From an uncultured Bifidobacterium sp. (GTDB lineage Bacteria; Actinomycetota; Actinomycetes; Actinomycetales; Bifidobacteriaceae): 15,444 bases of DNA. The stretch covers positions 1-15,444 of the forward strand of contig CALNAE010000242.1 of the NCBI GenBank assembly GCA_937874315.1, read 5' to 3'. A program made the position numbers and the translations under genes. The notes beneath the pieces were generated by a model, which did no database searches, had not been told where the DNA came from, and saw only the letters and a list, made by a program, of their open reading frames with translations. Every line of letters begins with the position of its first letter. Positions within the stretch are counted from its first letter, which is position 1. Below, in pieces: positions 5,348 through 13,836 of the stretch.

Positions 5348-8066
5348 GGCTATCAGCGTTCTGAGACGAGGTCGCACTCGGGTCTTCGCCGGTCGCCGAA
5401 GGCCGCATATCGTCGGATTCGGAGCTGCCGCCGGTCATGCCATCGTCGCCGGCATCCGTAGTCTCATCTCCATTATCAACGCCGTCTGCTTCCTCATTGC
5501 GGGCAATGGACAGAATTTCGTCGCCGGCATCCGGTTTGGCCAGGGTCACACCCTGTGTGTTGCGACCGGTCCGATTCACCTCGTTGACATCCGAACGGAT
5601 GACCTTACCGGATTTCATGATGGCCATCACCTGATCGCTGTCAGAGACGATCAACGCACCGATCAACGCTCCACGATCCGCAGTCAGATGCACCGCCTTG
5701 ACGCCAAAGCCATTGCGACCCTGGAGCCGGTACTCTCCGATGGCGGTTCGCTTGGCGAAACCTTGATCAGTGACCACCAGAAGATCCTTATCGGATTCCT
5801 CGGGCACGACATCCATGGCGAGTAGCTCGTCTCCATCACGGAACTTCATGCCCTGCACGCCGGCCGTTTGCCGCCCCATGGGCCGCAGCTGCTGATCATC
5901 CGCGCGGAACTTCAGACTCATGCCTAATTCGGAGACCAGAATGATGTCATCCGTGGCGTTGCACAATGCGGCACCGACCAGTTCATCGGTCGGATTGCCC
6001 TCTTCGTCGCTCATGAGTCGTACGGCGATGAGTCCGCCCTGGCGCGGGGAGTCGTATTCGGCCAATGCGGTCTTCTTGACCTTGCCCGAACGAGTGGCAA
6101 GCACCAGATATCGTGCAACGTCGTAATCAGGAATCGACAGCACGGTCTGAATGCTCTCATCGGGGCTGAGTTGCAGCAGATTCGCAACATGCTGCCCCTT
6201 GGAATCACGCGAACCCTCCGGCAGCTCGAATGCCTTGAGTCGGTATACCCGACCCTTATTGGTAAAGAAGAGCAGCCAATTATGCGTTGATGTCAGGAAG
6301 AAGTGATCGACCACGTCGTCCTCGCGAAGTTTCGCGCCTTTGACGCCTTTGCCGCCCCGGTGCTGGGCACGGTATTCGTCGGCCTTCGTGCGTTTGACGA
6401 AACCCGAATGGGTCAATGTGACGACGACGTTCTCTTCGGCGATCAGATCTTCGACGTTCATTTCACCGGAATACGGCAGGATCTTGGTGCGCCTGGCATC
6501 GCCATACTTTTCGACGATCTCGTCGAGCTCATCGCCAACGATCTTGCGTTGACGCTCCGGATGCGCCAGAATATCGTCGTAATCGGCGATCTTACGCATA
6601 AGGTCCTCATGCTCGTCCAGAATCTTCTGCCGCTCCAGTGCCGCCAGACGACGCAACTGCATGGCCAGGATGGCCTCGGCCTGAATCTGGTCAACGTCCA
6701 ACAGCTCCATCAGACCCGTTCGGGCTGTTTCCACATCTTTGGATGCGCGGATCAGGGCGATGACCTGGTCGATCATATCCAACGCCTTGAGATAGCCTTG
6801 GAGGATATGATCGCGTTCCTCCGCCTCACGTTTGAGGTACCGGGTCCGTCTTTCGATGACCTCAATCTGGTGTTTCACCCAATGCCGGACGAACGCATCA
6901 AGCGACAGCGTACGTGGAACCCCATCGACCAGGGCGAGCATATTCGCGCCAAAGGTCTGCTGCAACTGGGAGTGCTTGTACAGGTTGTTGAGTACGACCT
7001 TGGGCACCGCATCACGCTTGAGCACCAACACCAAACGCTGTCCGGTGCGACCCGAGGTTTCATCGCGCATATCGGCGATGCCCTGGATCTTGCCGTCCCG
7101 CACGGCCTCACGGATGGAGACGACCAGCCGGTCAGGATTGACCTGATACGGTAGCTCGGTGATCACAAGGCACATACGCCCCTTGATCTCCTCCGTGTTG
7201 ACCACGGCTCGCATGGTGATCAGGCCCCTGCCCGTCCGATAGGCCTGCTCGATGCCCTTATGACCTAGAATCGTGGCACCGGTAGGGAAGTCCGGCCCCT
7301 TGATACGCTGGATCAACGCCTCCAGCAGTTCCTCCCGGCTGGCGTCCGGATGCTCCAACGCCCAATGCACGCCATCGGCCACCTCACGCATGTTATGCGG
7401 GGGGATATTAGTCGCCATGCCCACGGCGATACCGGCCGAACCATTCACCAGCAGGTTCGGGAAACGAGCCGGCAACACGGTCGGTTCCATGGTCTTGCCG
7501 TCGTAATTGGGAACGAAATCGACGGTGTCCTTGTCGATATCGCGTACCATCTCCATGGCCAACGGCGCCATACGGCATTCGGTGTAACGCATTGCGGCCG
7601 CGGGATCATCACCCGGGGAGCCGAAATTACCCTGACCGTCCACGAGCATGTAGCGCATGGACCAAGACTGCGCCATGCGCACCAACGTGTCATAGATGGC
7701 GGAATCACCGTGTGGATGGTACTTGCCCATCACGTCCCCGACGACGCGGGAACATTTGTTGTAGCCACGATCCGGTCGGTACCCACCGTCGTACATCGCA
7801 TAGATCACGCGGCGATGCACGGGTTTCATGCCGTCGCGGACATCCGGCAACGCGCGCTCCACGATCACCGACAGCGCATAGGCAAGATAGGATTCGCGCA
7901 TCTCCTGCTGCAGATCCATATGCTTGATGCGTTCGCCCTGAAGCAGCCCATAATCGGTATTGTCCGCTTCCTGCGGGCTCAACGGTTCCAGAGAGTCGTC
8001 ACCGGGGTTGTTCGTCACGGAATTGTCAATTCCGTTTCCGTCGTTGTTGTTTGTTTCGTCTGCCAC
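5337..8066 (-). CDS. gyrA: DNA gyrase subunit A
   Basis: GyrA is the DNA breakage-reunion subunit of the A2B2 gyrase, which introduces negative supercoils. The 909-residue protein has the active-site tyrosine Tyr161 (AAMRYTE). The quinolone pocket HPHGDSAIYDT keeps Ser122 and Asp126, the wild-type residues at the usual resistance positions. The GyrA box QHRGGKG is at 568-574, and the C-terminal beta-pinwheel includes later repeats such as SPRQGGLIAVRL and QGRNGFGVKAV. The start is GTG 8066 with AAGGAA upstream. Two oddities: an Asn/Asp-rich N-terminal extension of about 40 residues, and an acidic tail at 853-909 beyond the last blade. It lies 145 bases downstream of gyrB, likely on the same transcript. 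Confidence 0.98.
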   Translation of the reverse strand: MADETNNNDGNGIDNSVTNNPGDDSLEPLSPQEADNTDYGLLQGERIKHMDLQQEMRESYLAYALSVIVERALPDVRDGMKPVHRRVIYAMYDGGYRPDRGYNKCSRVVGDVMGKYHPHGDSAIYDTLVRMAQSWSMRYMLVDGQGNFGSPGDDPAAAMRYTECRMAPLAMEMVRDIDKDTVDFVPNYDGKTMEPTVLPARFPNLLVNGSAGIAVGMATNIPPHNMREVADGVHWALEHPDASREELLEALIQRIKGPDFPTGATILGHKGIEQAYRTGRGLITMRAVVNTEEIKGRMCLVITELPYQVNPDRLVVSIREAVRDGKIQGIADMRDETSGRTGQRLVLVLKRDAVPKVVLNNLYKHSQLQQTFGANMLALVDGVPRTLSLDAFVRHWVKHQIEVIERRTRYLKREAEERDHILQGYLKALDMIDQVIALIRASKDVETARTGLMELLDVDQIQAEAILAMQLRRLAALERQKILDEHEDLMRKIADYDDILAHPERQRKIVGDELDEIVEKYGDARRTKILPYSGEMNVEDLIAEENVVVTLTHSGFVKRTKADEYRAQHRGGKGVKGAKLREDDVVDHFFLTSTHNWLLFFTNKGRVYRLKAFELPEGSRDSKGQHVANLLQLSPDESIQTVLSIPDYDVARYLVLATRSGKVKKTALAEYDSPRQGGLIAVRLMSDEEGNPTDELVGAALCNATDDIILVSELGMSLKFRADDQQLRPMGRQTAGVQGMKFRDGDELLAMDVVPEESDKDLLVVTDQGFAKRTAIGEYRLQGRNGFGVKAVHLTADRGALIGALIVSDSDQVMAIMKSGKVIRSDVNEVNRTGRNTQGVTLAKPDAGDEILSIARNEEADGVDNGDETTDAGDDGMTGGSSESDDMRPSATGEDPSATSSQNADSLNL

Positions 8067-8157
8067 TGTCGTTCCTTATGCTTGTACTTCCCGATACGTT
8101 TCCGTCGTCTACGTCGTTTTTCATCGTCTATGTCGCGATGAGCCGCGCTTGCGTAAC

Positions 8158-8176
8158 CGTCGCATCCCGCGCGACG
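8158..8176 (-). other. Small hairpin in the gyrB-gyrA spacer
   Basis: Arms CGTCGC and GCGACG enclose a 7-base loop within the 145-base gap between gyrB and gyrA. There is no T-run. It may affect read-through or message processing, or may be incidental in GC-rich sequence. The rest of the gap shows no gene. Confidence 0.25.
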
Positions 8177-8211
8177 ATAAGAGCGCGAGTATGCCCGCGC
8201 GATCAGGCGAC

Positions 8212-10428
8212 TCAGGCATCGATGAACCTTGCATCGTGGGCGTTGCGCTGGATAAACAGCCTACGAGGCTCTACTTCATCACCCATCAGCATGGAGAAGG
8301 TTTCATCCGCCTGCGCGGCATCCTCGATATGGATCTGTTTCAAAATACGATGCTCGGGATCCATGGTGGTCTCCCATAGCTCCTGATAGCTCATCTCACC
8401 CAAGCCCTTGTACCGCTGGATACCTTCGCCCTTGGGAAGCTGCCGTCCGGTTGCCTTGCCCTGTTCGAGCACGCGGTCACGCTCGGCATCGGTATAGACG
8501 AAGTCGTGCGGGCCCTTGGTCCATTTGAGTCGATACAGCGGCGGCATGGCCACATACACGTATCCGGCGGTCACCATGGGACGCATGTATCTAAAGAACA
8601 GCGTGAGATTCAACGTCGCGATATGGGCACCGTCGACATCGGCATCGGCCATGATGATGACCTTGTGATATCGCACCTTGGATATATCGAAGTCCTCACC
8701 GTATCCGCCGCCAACGGCGGTGATGAGTGATTCGATGGTCTCCGATTTCGTCATACGCTCGAAAGACGCCCGTTCGGTGTTCAGAATCTTGCCACGCAAC
8801 GGTAGGATCGCCTGAGTGATGGGGTTACGGCCCTGAATGGCGGAACCACCTGCGGAGTCGCCCTCGACGATGAACAACTCGCATTCCTCGGGATTGCTTG
8901 ACTGGCAATCCTTGAGTTTGTCGGGCATCCCCGCGGTTTCGAAAATAGACTTACGACGGGTGTTCTCCCTGGCCTTTTTGGCGGCCAGTCGAGCCCTGGA
9001 AGCCTCCATGGATTTCTGTATGATGTTACGTGCTTCGCCAGGATGCGCATCAAACCAGTCACCAAGCCGCTCGGTCATCACACGCTGCACAAAGGTCTTG
9101 GCTTCCGAATTGCCCAGTTTCGTCTTCGTCTGTCCTTCGAACTGCGGATTCGTCAGCTTCACCGAAATGACGGCCGTCAGCCCCTCACGAACGTCATCGC
9201 CGGACAGATTCTCGTCTTTATCCCTGAGGATGCCCTTGTCTCGTGCGTAGCGATTGACCAGTGAAGTCAATGCGGCACGGAAGCCCTCCTCATGGGTACC
9301 ACCCTCCGTGGTGGAGATGGTATTGGCAAAGGTATGCACTGCTTCGGAATATGCGGCGGTCCACTGCAGGGCGATTTCAGCGGAGATGCCCAGCTTGAGA
9401 TCCTCAGCCTCCAGATCGATGATGTCTTCCTCAACCGGCGTTGCTTTGCGGGATTTCACCAGATATTCGACATAATCCTTGATGCCGTTCTCATAACGGT
9501 ATGACACGGTCTGATCCAGCTCTTCGATGACGTTGTCGCCGTCTCCGGTCACCTCGTCGCCAGCGGCATCGGCATGACGCATATCCGTCAACGTGATCCG
9601 CAGACCCTTGTTGAGGAAGGCCATCTGCTGGAATCGTGACCGAAGCGTCTCGAAGTCATACACCGTCGTCTCGAAAATCGTAGGGTCGGCCCAGAAGGTA
9701 ACGGTTGTTCCGCTATCCTCGTCCTGGGTCATGGGAGCTCCCTTGGCCAGTGGGGCAACCGCGTGCTGATCGACGAAACGCTGGCTCCAATGGAAGCCCT
9801 TCTGCCGCACCTCCACATCGATACGCGTCGACAAAGCATTCACGACGGATATACCCACACCATGAAGACCGCCGGAAACCGCGTAGCCGCCACCACCGAA
9901 CTTGCCGCCAGCATGCAGCTTGGTCAACACCGTCTCGACCCCGGAGACACCCTCGCCAGGCACTTCGTCGACGGGGATTCCACGGCCATTATCGATGACT
10001 CGAACACCGTTGTCGGGCAGAATCGTCACCTCGATATGCGTTGCATATCCGGCCAAGGCCTCATCGACCGAATTGTCGACTATCTCGTATACCAGATGAT
10101 GCAGTCCCCGCGGTCCCGTCGACCCGATGTACATACCGGGACGGATACGCACCGCCTCAAGCCCTTCCAACACCCGAAGATCGCTGGCGTCATAGTGCTC
10201 TGGAGACAACGAATCGTCCAGCTGCGCCTGATCGTCACCGGCGTCACCAGTCGCCGCATCGAGCGAACCGTCGTACTGCTGCCGATCAGAACCCTGACGA
10301 TCGGCCTGTTGATTATCCTCATCATGCGTTGTACTCGTCACATCCACGGCATTCATCTGCGTTGCCCCAGACGCGGCATGGTTATTCTCCGCATCATCGG
10401 CTGTGATATCCGCTCCAAGATCTGCCAC
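8212..10428 (-). CDS. gyrB: DNA gyrase subunit B
   Basis: GyrB is the ATPase subunit of DNA gyrase. The 738-residue protein has the GHKL ATP site with catalytic Glu115 and Asn119 (YEIVDNSVDEA), the DNGRG motif at 146-150 and the GGLHGVG loop. The TOPRIM domain has EGDSAGG (522-528) and DADVDG (595-600), and the C-terminal signature is YKGLGEM. PLRGKILN lies in the quinolone pocket region. GTG 10428 is chosen because GGAAGGA precedes it at good spacing. Residues 1-80 are an acidic, Gln/Asp-rich extension before DLRVLEGLEAV, about 70 residues longer than the E. coli N-terminus. Two promoters are visible upstream. gyrA follows on the same strand, so both subunits should be made together. Confidence 0.98.
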   Translation of the reverse strand: MADLGADITADDAENNHAASGATQMNAVDVTSTTHDEDNQQADRQGSDRQQYDGSLDAATGDAGDDQAQLDDSLSPEHYDASDLRVLEGLEAVRIRPGMYIGSTGPRGLHHLVYEIVDNSVDEALAGYATHIEVTILPDNGVRVIDNGRGIPVDEVPGEGVSGVETVLTKLHAGGKFGGGGYAVSGGLHGVGISVVNALSTRIDVEVRQKGFHWSQRFVDQHAVAPLAKGAPMTQDEDSGTTVTFWADPTIFETTVYDFETLRSRFQQMAFLNKGLRITLTDMRHADAAGDEVTGDGDNVIEELDQTVSYRYENGIKDYVEYLVKSRKATPVEEDIIDLEAEDLKLGISAEIALQWTAAYSEAVHTFANTISTTEGGTHEEGFRAALTSLVNRYARDKGILRDKDENLSGDDVREGLTAVISVKLTNPQFEGQTKTKLGNSEAKTFVQRVMTERLGDWFDAHPGEARNIIQKSMEASRARLAAKKARENTRRKSIFETAGMPDKLKDCQSSNPEECELFIVEGDSAGGSAIQGRNPITQAILPLRGKILNTERASFERMTKSETIESLITAVGGGYGEDFDISKVRYHKVIIMADADVDGAHIATLNLTLFFRYMRPMVTAGYVYVAMPPLYRLKWTKGPHDFVYTDAERDRVLEQGKATGRQLPKGEGIQRYKGLGEMSYQELWETTMDPEHRILKQIHIEDAAQADETFSMLMGDEVEPRRLFIQRNAHDARFIDA

Positions 10429-10464
10429 AAAAATCCTTCCGCTTGACTTATACGAAGGGCCATC

Positions 10465-10492
10465 ATCATAGTGACATGCCCTAATACGCCAA
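10465..10492 (-). promoter_or_regulatory. gyrB proximal promoter candidate
   Basis: On the minus strand, TTGGCG (10492-10487) is followed by a 16-base spacer and TATGAT (10470-10465). Transcription would start near 10458, giving a leader of about 30 bases before the gyrB GTG. Confidence 0.5.
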
Positions 10493-10551
10493 TAACGGGC
10501 CCGTAGAAGCCCTTACCTATACTGCGTGTGATTCTACTCGTGGGCTACGAC

Positions 10552-10580
10552 GTTATAGCTATATACCCGTCTCACGTCAA
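10552..10580 (-). promoter_or_regulatory. gyrB distal promoter
   Basis: On the minus strand, TTGACG (10580-10575) is followed by exactly 17 bases and TATAAC (10557-10552), each 5 of 6 to consensus. The start would be near 10545, about 117 bases before gyrB. It lies just after the dciA stop, so gyrBA has its own transcription unit. A 10-base palindrome, ACGGGCCCGT (10495-10504), lies downstream of it. Confidence 0.7.
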
Positions 10581-10597
10581 TCGTTGATTCCATGCGG

Positions 10598-11059
10598 TTA
10601 TCGGCCTCGATTAAAATGCTGCGAACCTGGTCCACTGACGCGTATCTCACGGATCTGCAAATCGCTCAGCCGATGCGCGATCGTCTGCGATAACTGGGGA
10701 ATCAGATAGGTCAGCTGCGTCGCCCAAATGGTGGACTGCGCCCGGATGGTCAGTACGCCTTCTGAGAAACCGACGACAGTGGAATGCATGCTGATAGCCT
10801 CGCCAACGACTTGATCCCAGTTATTGCGCAGCTGAGCAAGCTCAAGATTCACCGTCCAACCGCCACGTTGGGCGATACCCGCAAGGACGTCTCCCAAGTG
10901 ATTCGGATCGCGACCGGGCTTACCGAAGCTCTCCCAGGCCTGTGCCTCGCGAGCCTTGCGATCACGGAAAACCCCTGCACGGGCGGCAAAGCGTTGAAAT
11001 ACCTCAGCCGGCAACTTCCGCTGATCAAGATGCAGCGTGACCGCGATCGGCGGGGTCAT
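10598..11059 (-). CDS. dciA: DciA-like replicative-helicase operator (DUF721)
   Basis: This 153-residue protein has the DUF721/DciA domain at about residues 67-145, with the family pattern LRNNWDQVVGEAIS...GVLTIRAQSTIWATQLTYLIPQL. DciA proteins interact with the replicative helicase DnaB and are the ancestral helicase-loading factor in bacteria lacking DnaC or DnaI; the mycobacterial counterpart is Rv0004, also between recF and gyrB. The N-terminal 65 residues are basic and less conserved (KLPAEVFQRFAARAGVFRDRKAREAQAW). The start ATG overlaps the recF stop as ATGA, indicating translational coupling. Cytosolic. Family firm from sequence and position; the helicase role is by homology. Confidence 0.9.
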   Translation of the reverse strand: MTPPIAVTLHLDQRKLPAEVFQRFAARAGVFRDRKAREAQAWESFGKPGRDPNHLGDVLAGIAQRGGWTVNLELAQLRNNWDQVVGEAISMHSTVVGFSEGVLTIRAQSTIWATQLTYLIPQLSQTIAHRLSDLQIREIRVSGPGSQHFNRGR

Positions 11060-12330
11060 TCCTCATCCTCCCCTGACGGTTCATCTGGTTGATCCGACGC
11101 GGTTTCCGTGCGCCGCGCCATCCGAGCGGCATGTACCTGCTCGACGACCGAGGCATTGGCGTCCTTGTTGTTCGCGGCATCGACGAGACCTTGCACATCG
11201 ATGACCCGCGCGCAGGAAGCCTCGGGAATGTCACTGGCCGCCGCGACGGTGATCATCACCTGTCCCTGATGCTCGGCGAAATCAAGTATCATATGTCGTC
11301 GCGACTCGTCCAGCTGGGCGAATACGTCATCGAGAAGCATGATGGGCCGCCGCCCCAAGAGTTGGGTGATATTCGAGGACACCGCCATTTTCAGCGCCAG
11401 GGCCAGCGTCCACATCTCGCCGTTCGAGGCAAATTCGCGAGCCGGCATGCCGTTGAGTTCGATATCGAAATCGTCGCGATGTGGACCGATGAGATTACGT
11501 CCACGCGCCACCTCACCCGCGTAAATCCTCTGAAAATGCCGACTGATGGCGGCCTGCGGATTGTCTTCGCCGAGAGCCTCCTCAAACGACGGCCGATAGC
11601 TCAGCCCCGCATCGCCGTTGTGATGCAACTGCCCGGCCAAGGTTCGATAGGTCTGCTCAAAGAACGGCAGGATTTGCGATATCAGCCGAGAACGGTCATG
11701 GGTTACAGCCACGCCAGCAGCTATGAACTGCCCCGTCCAGATCTCCAGCCCGCTCAGAGTCGCGTCGGTATTGTCACGATTGTCGCGTTCCCCCTGCGAC
11801 AGCTGTTTTAACAAAGCCGCACGTTGTTTAGCAATACGACGAAATTGCTGAAGATGCTGAGCGTACCCGGTGACGAGCAGTGCTCCCGATTGATCCAGAA
11901 AACTTCTTCGCTGCGAGGGATCCCCCGCAACCAGCCATTGGTCTTCCGGGGCAAACATCACGCTCGGTATCAGACCGACGATATCACGCATATACAGCGA
12001 CCGACCGGCGTCGATACGCGCCCTATTCGTGCCTCGCGCGGGGATGGTGGCCTCGTATGTCGTGATAGCCGGAGAGGTATCGGCGTCGTCGGATGTCTGT
12101 TCGCTAACGTTGGCACGGATGGTCGCCGTCGCCTGTCCGTGTTCCACCAGTGGAAATGACGATGACGCACGATGGCTGGAACCCGTGGAAAGGACCTCGA
12201 TGGCCTCGATGATATTCGTTTTCCCCAGACCGTTGAACCCCTGCAGAATATTGACGCCGCGGTCGAAATCCACCTCACAATGGGACCACGAGCGAAAATG
12301 ATCAAGCACCAAACGGGAAAGAACCGCCAT
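11056..12330 (-). CDS. recF: DNA replication/repair protein RecF
   Basis: RecF is an SMC-like ABC ATPase that binds DNA at gaps and helps RecO and RecR load RecA. The 424-residue protein begins MAVLSRLVLDHFRSW and has Walker A GFNGLGKT (31-38), a signature-like FASNGEMWTLALALK motif, and Walker B IMLLDDVFAQLDESRR. The RecF-typical GPHRDDFDIELNG stretch is also present. The C-terminal 50 residues beyond the ATPase core are variable and acidic. It starts 6 bases after the dnaN stop without a strong separate ribosome site, and overlaps dciA by 4 bases, so the three genes are read as one operon. Confidence 0.97.
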   Translation of the reverse strand: MAVLSRLVLDHFRSWSHCEVDFDRGVNILQGFNGLGKTNIIEAIEVLSTGSSHRASSSFPLVEHGQATATIRANVSEQTSDDADTSPAITTYEATIPARGTNRARIDAGRSLYMRDIVGLIPSVMFAPEDQWLVAGDPSQRRSFLDQSGALLVTGYAQHLQQFRRIAKQRAALLKQLSQGERDNRDNTDATLSGLEIWTGQFIAAGVAVTHDRSRLISQILPFFEQTYRTLAGQLHHNGDAGLSYRPSFEEALGEDNPQAAISRHFQRIYAGEVARGRNLIGPHRDDFDIELNGMPAREFASNGEMWTLALALKMAVSSNITQLLGRRPIMLLDDVFAQLDESRRHMILDFAEHQGQVMITVAAASDIPEASCARVIDVQGLVDAANNKDANASVVEQVHAARMARRTETASDQPDEPSGEDEE

Positions 12331-12336
12331 GGGTAT

Positions 12337-13461
12337 TCAGCCGTTATACCGCATCGGAACCAGCAGATAACGATAATCCATCGACTCGTCAGAATCCGCT
12401 TCCTGCTGGCCGTTGAATTCGACGGGTTTGACGGCCGTGGTCATCTTCATGCGTACGAACGGTTCGGTGATGGCGCTGAGCCCCTCGATGAGATACGCGG
12501 GGTTGAAGGCAACGGTGATGTCGTCGCCGTCCATATCCAATTCAAGACTTTCCTTGGCCTGGGACTCGTCGACAGATCCTGCGGACAACGTGAGTTCCTT
12601 CGCCGTGCATTCCATGCGAATCGGGGCATTACGCTCGGCGACCAACGAAACACGTTTGATGGCGTCGATCAGCGCCTGCCGATTGACCACGGCTTCGATG
12701 GGATAAGTGCTGGCGAACAAGCGATCAATGGCCGGGAATTCTCCGTCGATTAGCTGCGAAGTCGACTGGCGGCCGGCGTTCTCGAAACCAAGAAGTGTCG
12801 GATTCTCCGTGTCGAAGTTGATGTTGACGTTTTCATGCTCGTCCAAGGACCTCGCCATGTCGCGTAACAATGAGCCGCGGACCAGCGTCGTGGCGGCGAG
12901 GTCGTGATCCACCGGTGTCCAGGTGAAGCTGGTCCTTGACAACCGGAATCGATCGGTAGACGTCATGACGACGGCATCGCCGTTGAACTGGATGCGGATT
13001 CCGGTGAGTACCGGGCGGTTCTCTTCACGGGAAACCGCGACCGAGGCTTGGGAAACGGCCTGTACGAAGGTTGGCGCATCCACCTGTCCCAGGCGCGTCG
13101 GGATAGGCGGAAGGTCTGGATATTCGGACAGTGGCATCAGCTGCAACGTGAACGATGATTTGCCCGATGTGATGAGCATGGTCGTGTCCGTTGTCTCAAG
13201 ATGTGTGGTTGCTGCGGGGAGCGATTTGGTGATGTCGGCCAGAAGTTTGCCGAAGACAAGGGCTCCTCCAGGTTCATCGATTCCCGCCTCGATATGGTGG
13301 CGTGCGGAAATCTCATAATTGAAAGCACTGAGCTGAAGGGCGCCGTCTGCTGCTTCGAGTCGAATACCGGCGAGGATGGGCTGAGCTGGACGTGCGTCGA
13401 TGACGCGAGTGGTCCAAGCCACGGCGTCTGCCAAAGCTGCGGAATCGATTTCGACTTTCAT
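12337..13461 (-). CDS. dnaN: DNA polymerase III beta sliding clamp
   Basis: DnaN forms the dimeric ring that tethers DNA polymerase III and other partners to DNA. Its 374 residues fit the usual length and three-domain clamp fold. Recognisable parts are LAGIRLEA and ISARHHIEA in domain 1, REENRPVLTGIRIQF and TSTDRFRLS in domain 2, and DGEFPAIDRLF, FNPAYLIEGLSAI and the C-terminal YRYLLVPMR in domain 3. Start ATG 13461 has TGAGGAA at good spacing. The promoter lies in the oriC spacer; weak -10-like TAGAAT and TACAAT occur there on the minus strand without convincing -35 partners. A 6-base stem (13490-13495 with 13510-13515) sits in the likely leader. It heads the dnaN-recF-dciA operon. Confidence 0.98.
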   Translation of the reverse strand: MKVEIDSAALADAVAWTTRVIDARPAQPILAGIRLEAADGALQLSAFNYEISARHHIEAGIDEPGGALVFGKLLADITKSLPAATTHLETTDTTMLITSGKSSFTLQLMPLSEYPDLPPIPTRLGQVDAPTFVQAVSQASVAVSREENRPVLTGIRIQFNGDAVVMTSTDRFRLSRTSFTWTPVDHDLAATTLVRGSLLRDMARSLDEHENVNINFDTENPTLLGFENAGRQSTSQLIDGEFPAIDRLFASTYPIEAVVNRQALIDAIKRVSLVAERNAPIRMECTAKELTLSAGSVDESQAKESLELDMDGDDITVAFNPAYLIEGLSAITEPFVRMKMTTAVKPVEFNGQQEADSDESMDYRYLLVPMRYNG

Positions 13462-13594
13462 GCGTTCCTCATTTCAAAATTTGTGTCGTGAGCCATTCTA
13501 GTCGTTTCGTGGCTCGATGGAGAGTTCGTTGCCTTGCGCGTTATTGTATCGGTGATGATCTTAAGGCATATAGGGTAGTCGTCATAATAAGCCC

Positions 13595-13836
13595 GGTGGA
13601 TACGGTGGATAAACCTCGTTGGCGCTACGACGAGCTGGTTTTCAAGGGTCCAAGCCAATGTGCATAACTTTCGCGTATCATGTGTATAACTCAGCCAGTT
13701 ATACACAGCGCAACGTCGCTGATTGGAATATCCACATTGAGAATGCAGTTATTCACGCGTTATCCACGATATTAGAGCCGTAATCCACCGCTTAGTCGCA
13801 GGTTTTACGCACATATGTGAATAAAGATGTGGATAT
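13595..13836. other. Chromosomal replication origin oriC (DnaA-box cluster)
   Basis: The dnaA-dnaN spacer carries at least twelve DnaA-box-like 9-mers, starting at 13595, 13604, 13659, 13681, 13699, 13728, 13749, 13760, 13781, 13805, 13816 and 13828. Those at 13659, 13681, 13699 and 13816 fit TTATNCACA exactly on one strand; the others have one or two mismatches, for example TTATCCACG at 13760 and TGTGGATAT at 13828. None is the exact TTATCCACA. The first pair is a 9-base tandem repeat (CGGTGGATA twice). AT-rich stretches flank the cluster (13561-13590 and 13813-13855) and could unwind, but the unwinding site is not certain. Location between dnaA and dnaN is the usual actinobacterial oriC position. 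Confidence 0.9.
13681..13707. repeat. Perfect inverted pair of DnaA boxes
   Basis: TGTGTATAACT and AGTTATACACA are exact reverse complements, 11 bases each, separated by CAGCC. Each arm contains a full TTATACACA box, so two DnaA molecules would bind tail to tail in opposite orientations with a fixed spacing. Confidence 0.85.

Noticed and set aside
6303..7154. Long plus-strand open frame antisense to gyrA
   Set aside because: It lies inside the fully conserved gyrA coding sequence, has no family character and fits the open frames expected opposite GC-rich genes.
8105..8135. TCGTCTA(C/T)GTCG direct repeat in the gyrB-gyrA gap
   Set aside because: Two short copies in low-complexity TCG-rich sequence, likely incidental.
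7350..8141. 263-codon plus-strand frame opposite gyrA and its 5' end
   Set aside because: Antisense shadow of gyrA; the His-rich composition is the complement of gyrA codons and there is no ribosome binding site.
9763..10446. 227-codon plus-strand frame opposite gyrB
   Set aside because: Overlaps the catalytic N-terminal part of gyrB, with no recognisable domain.
11089..11811. 240-codon plus-strand frame opposite recF
   Set aside because: Antisense to conserved recF motifs, including Walker B; no independent coding evidence.
13595..13789. Possible CRISPR-like repeats in the spacer
   Set aside because: The repeated 9-mers are DnaA boxes in both orientations at irregular spacing, with no long direct repeats or equal-length spacers.
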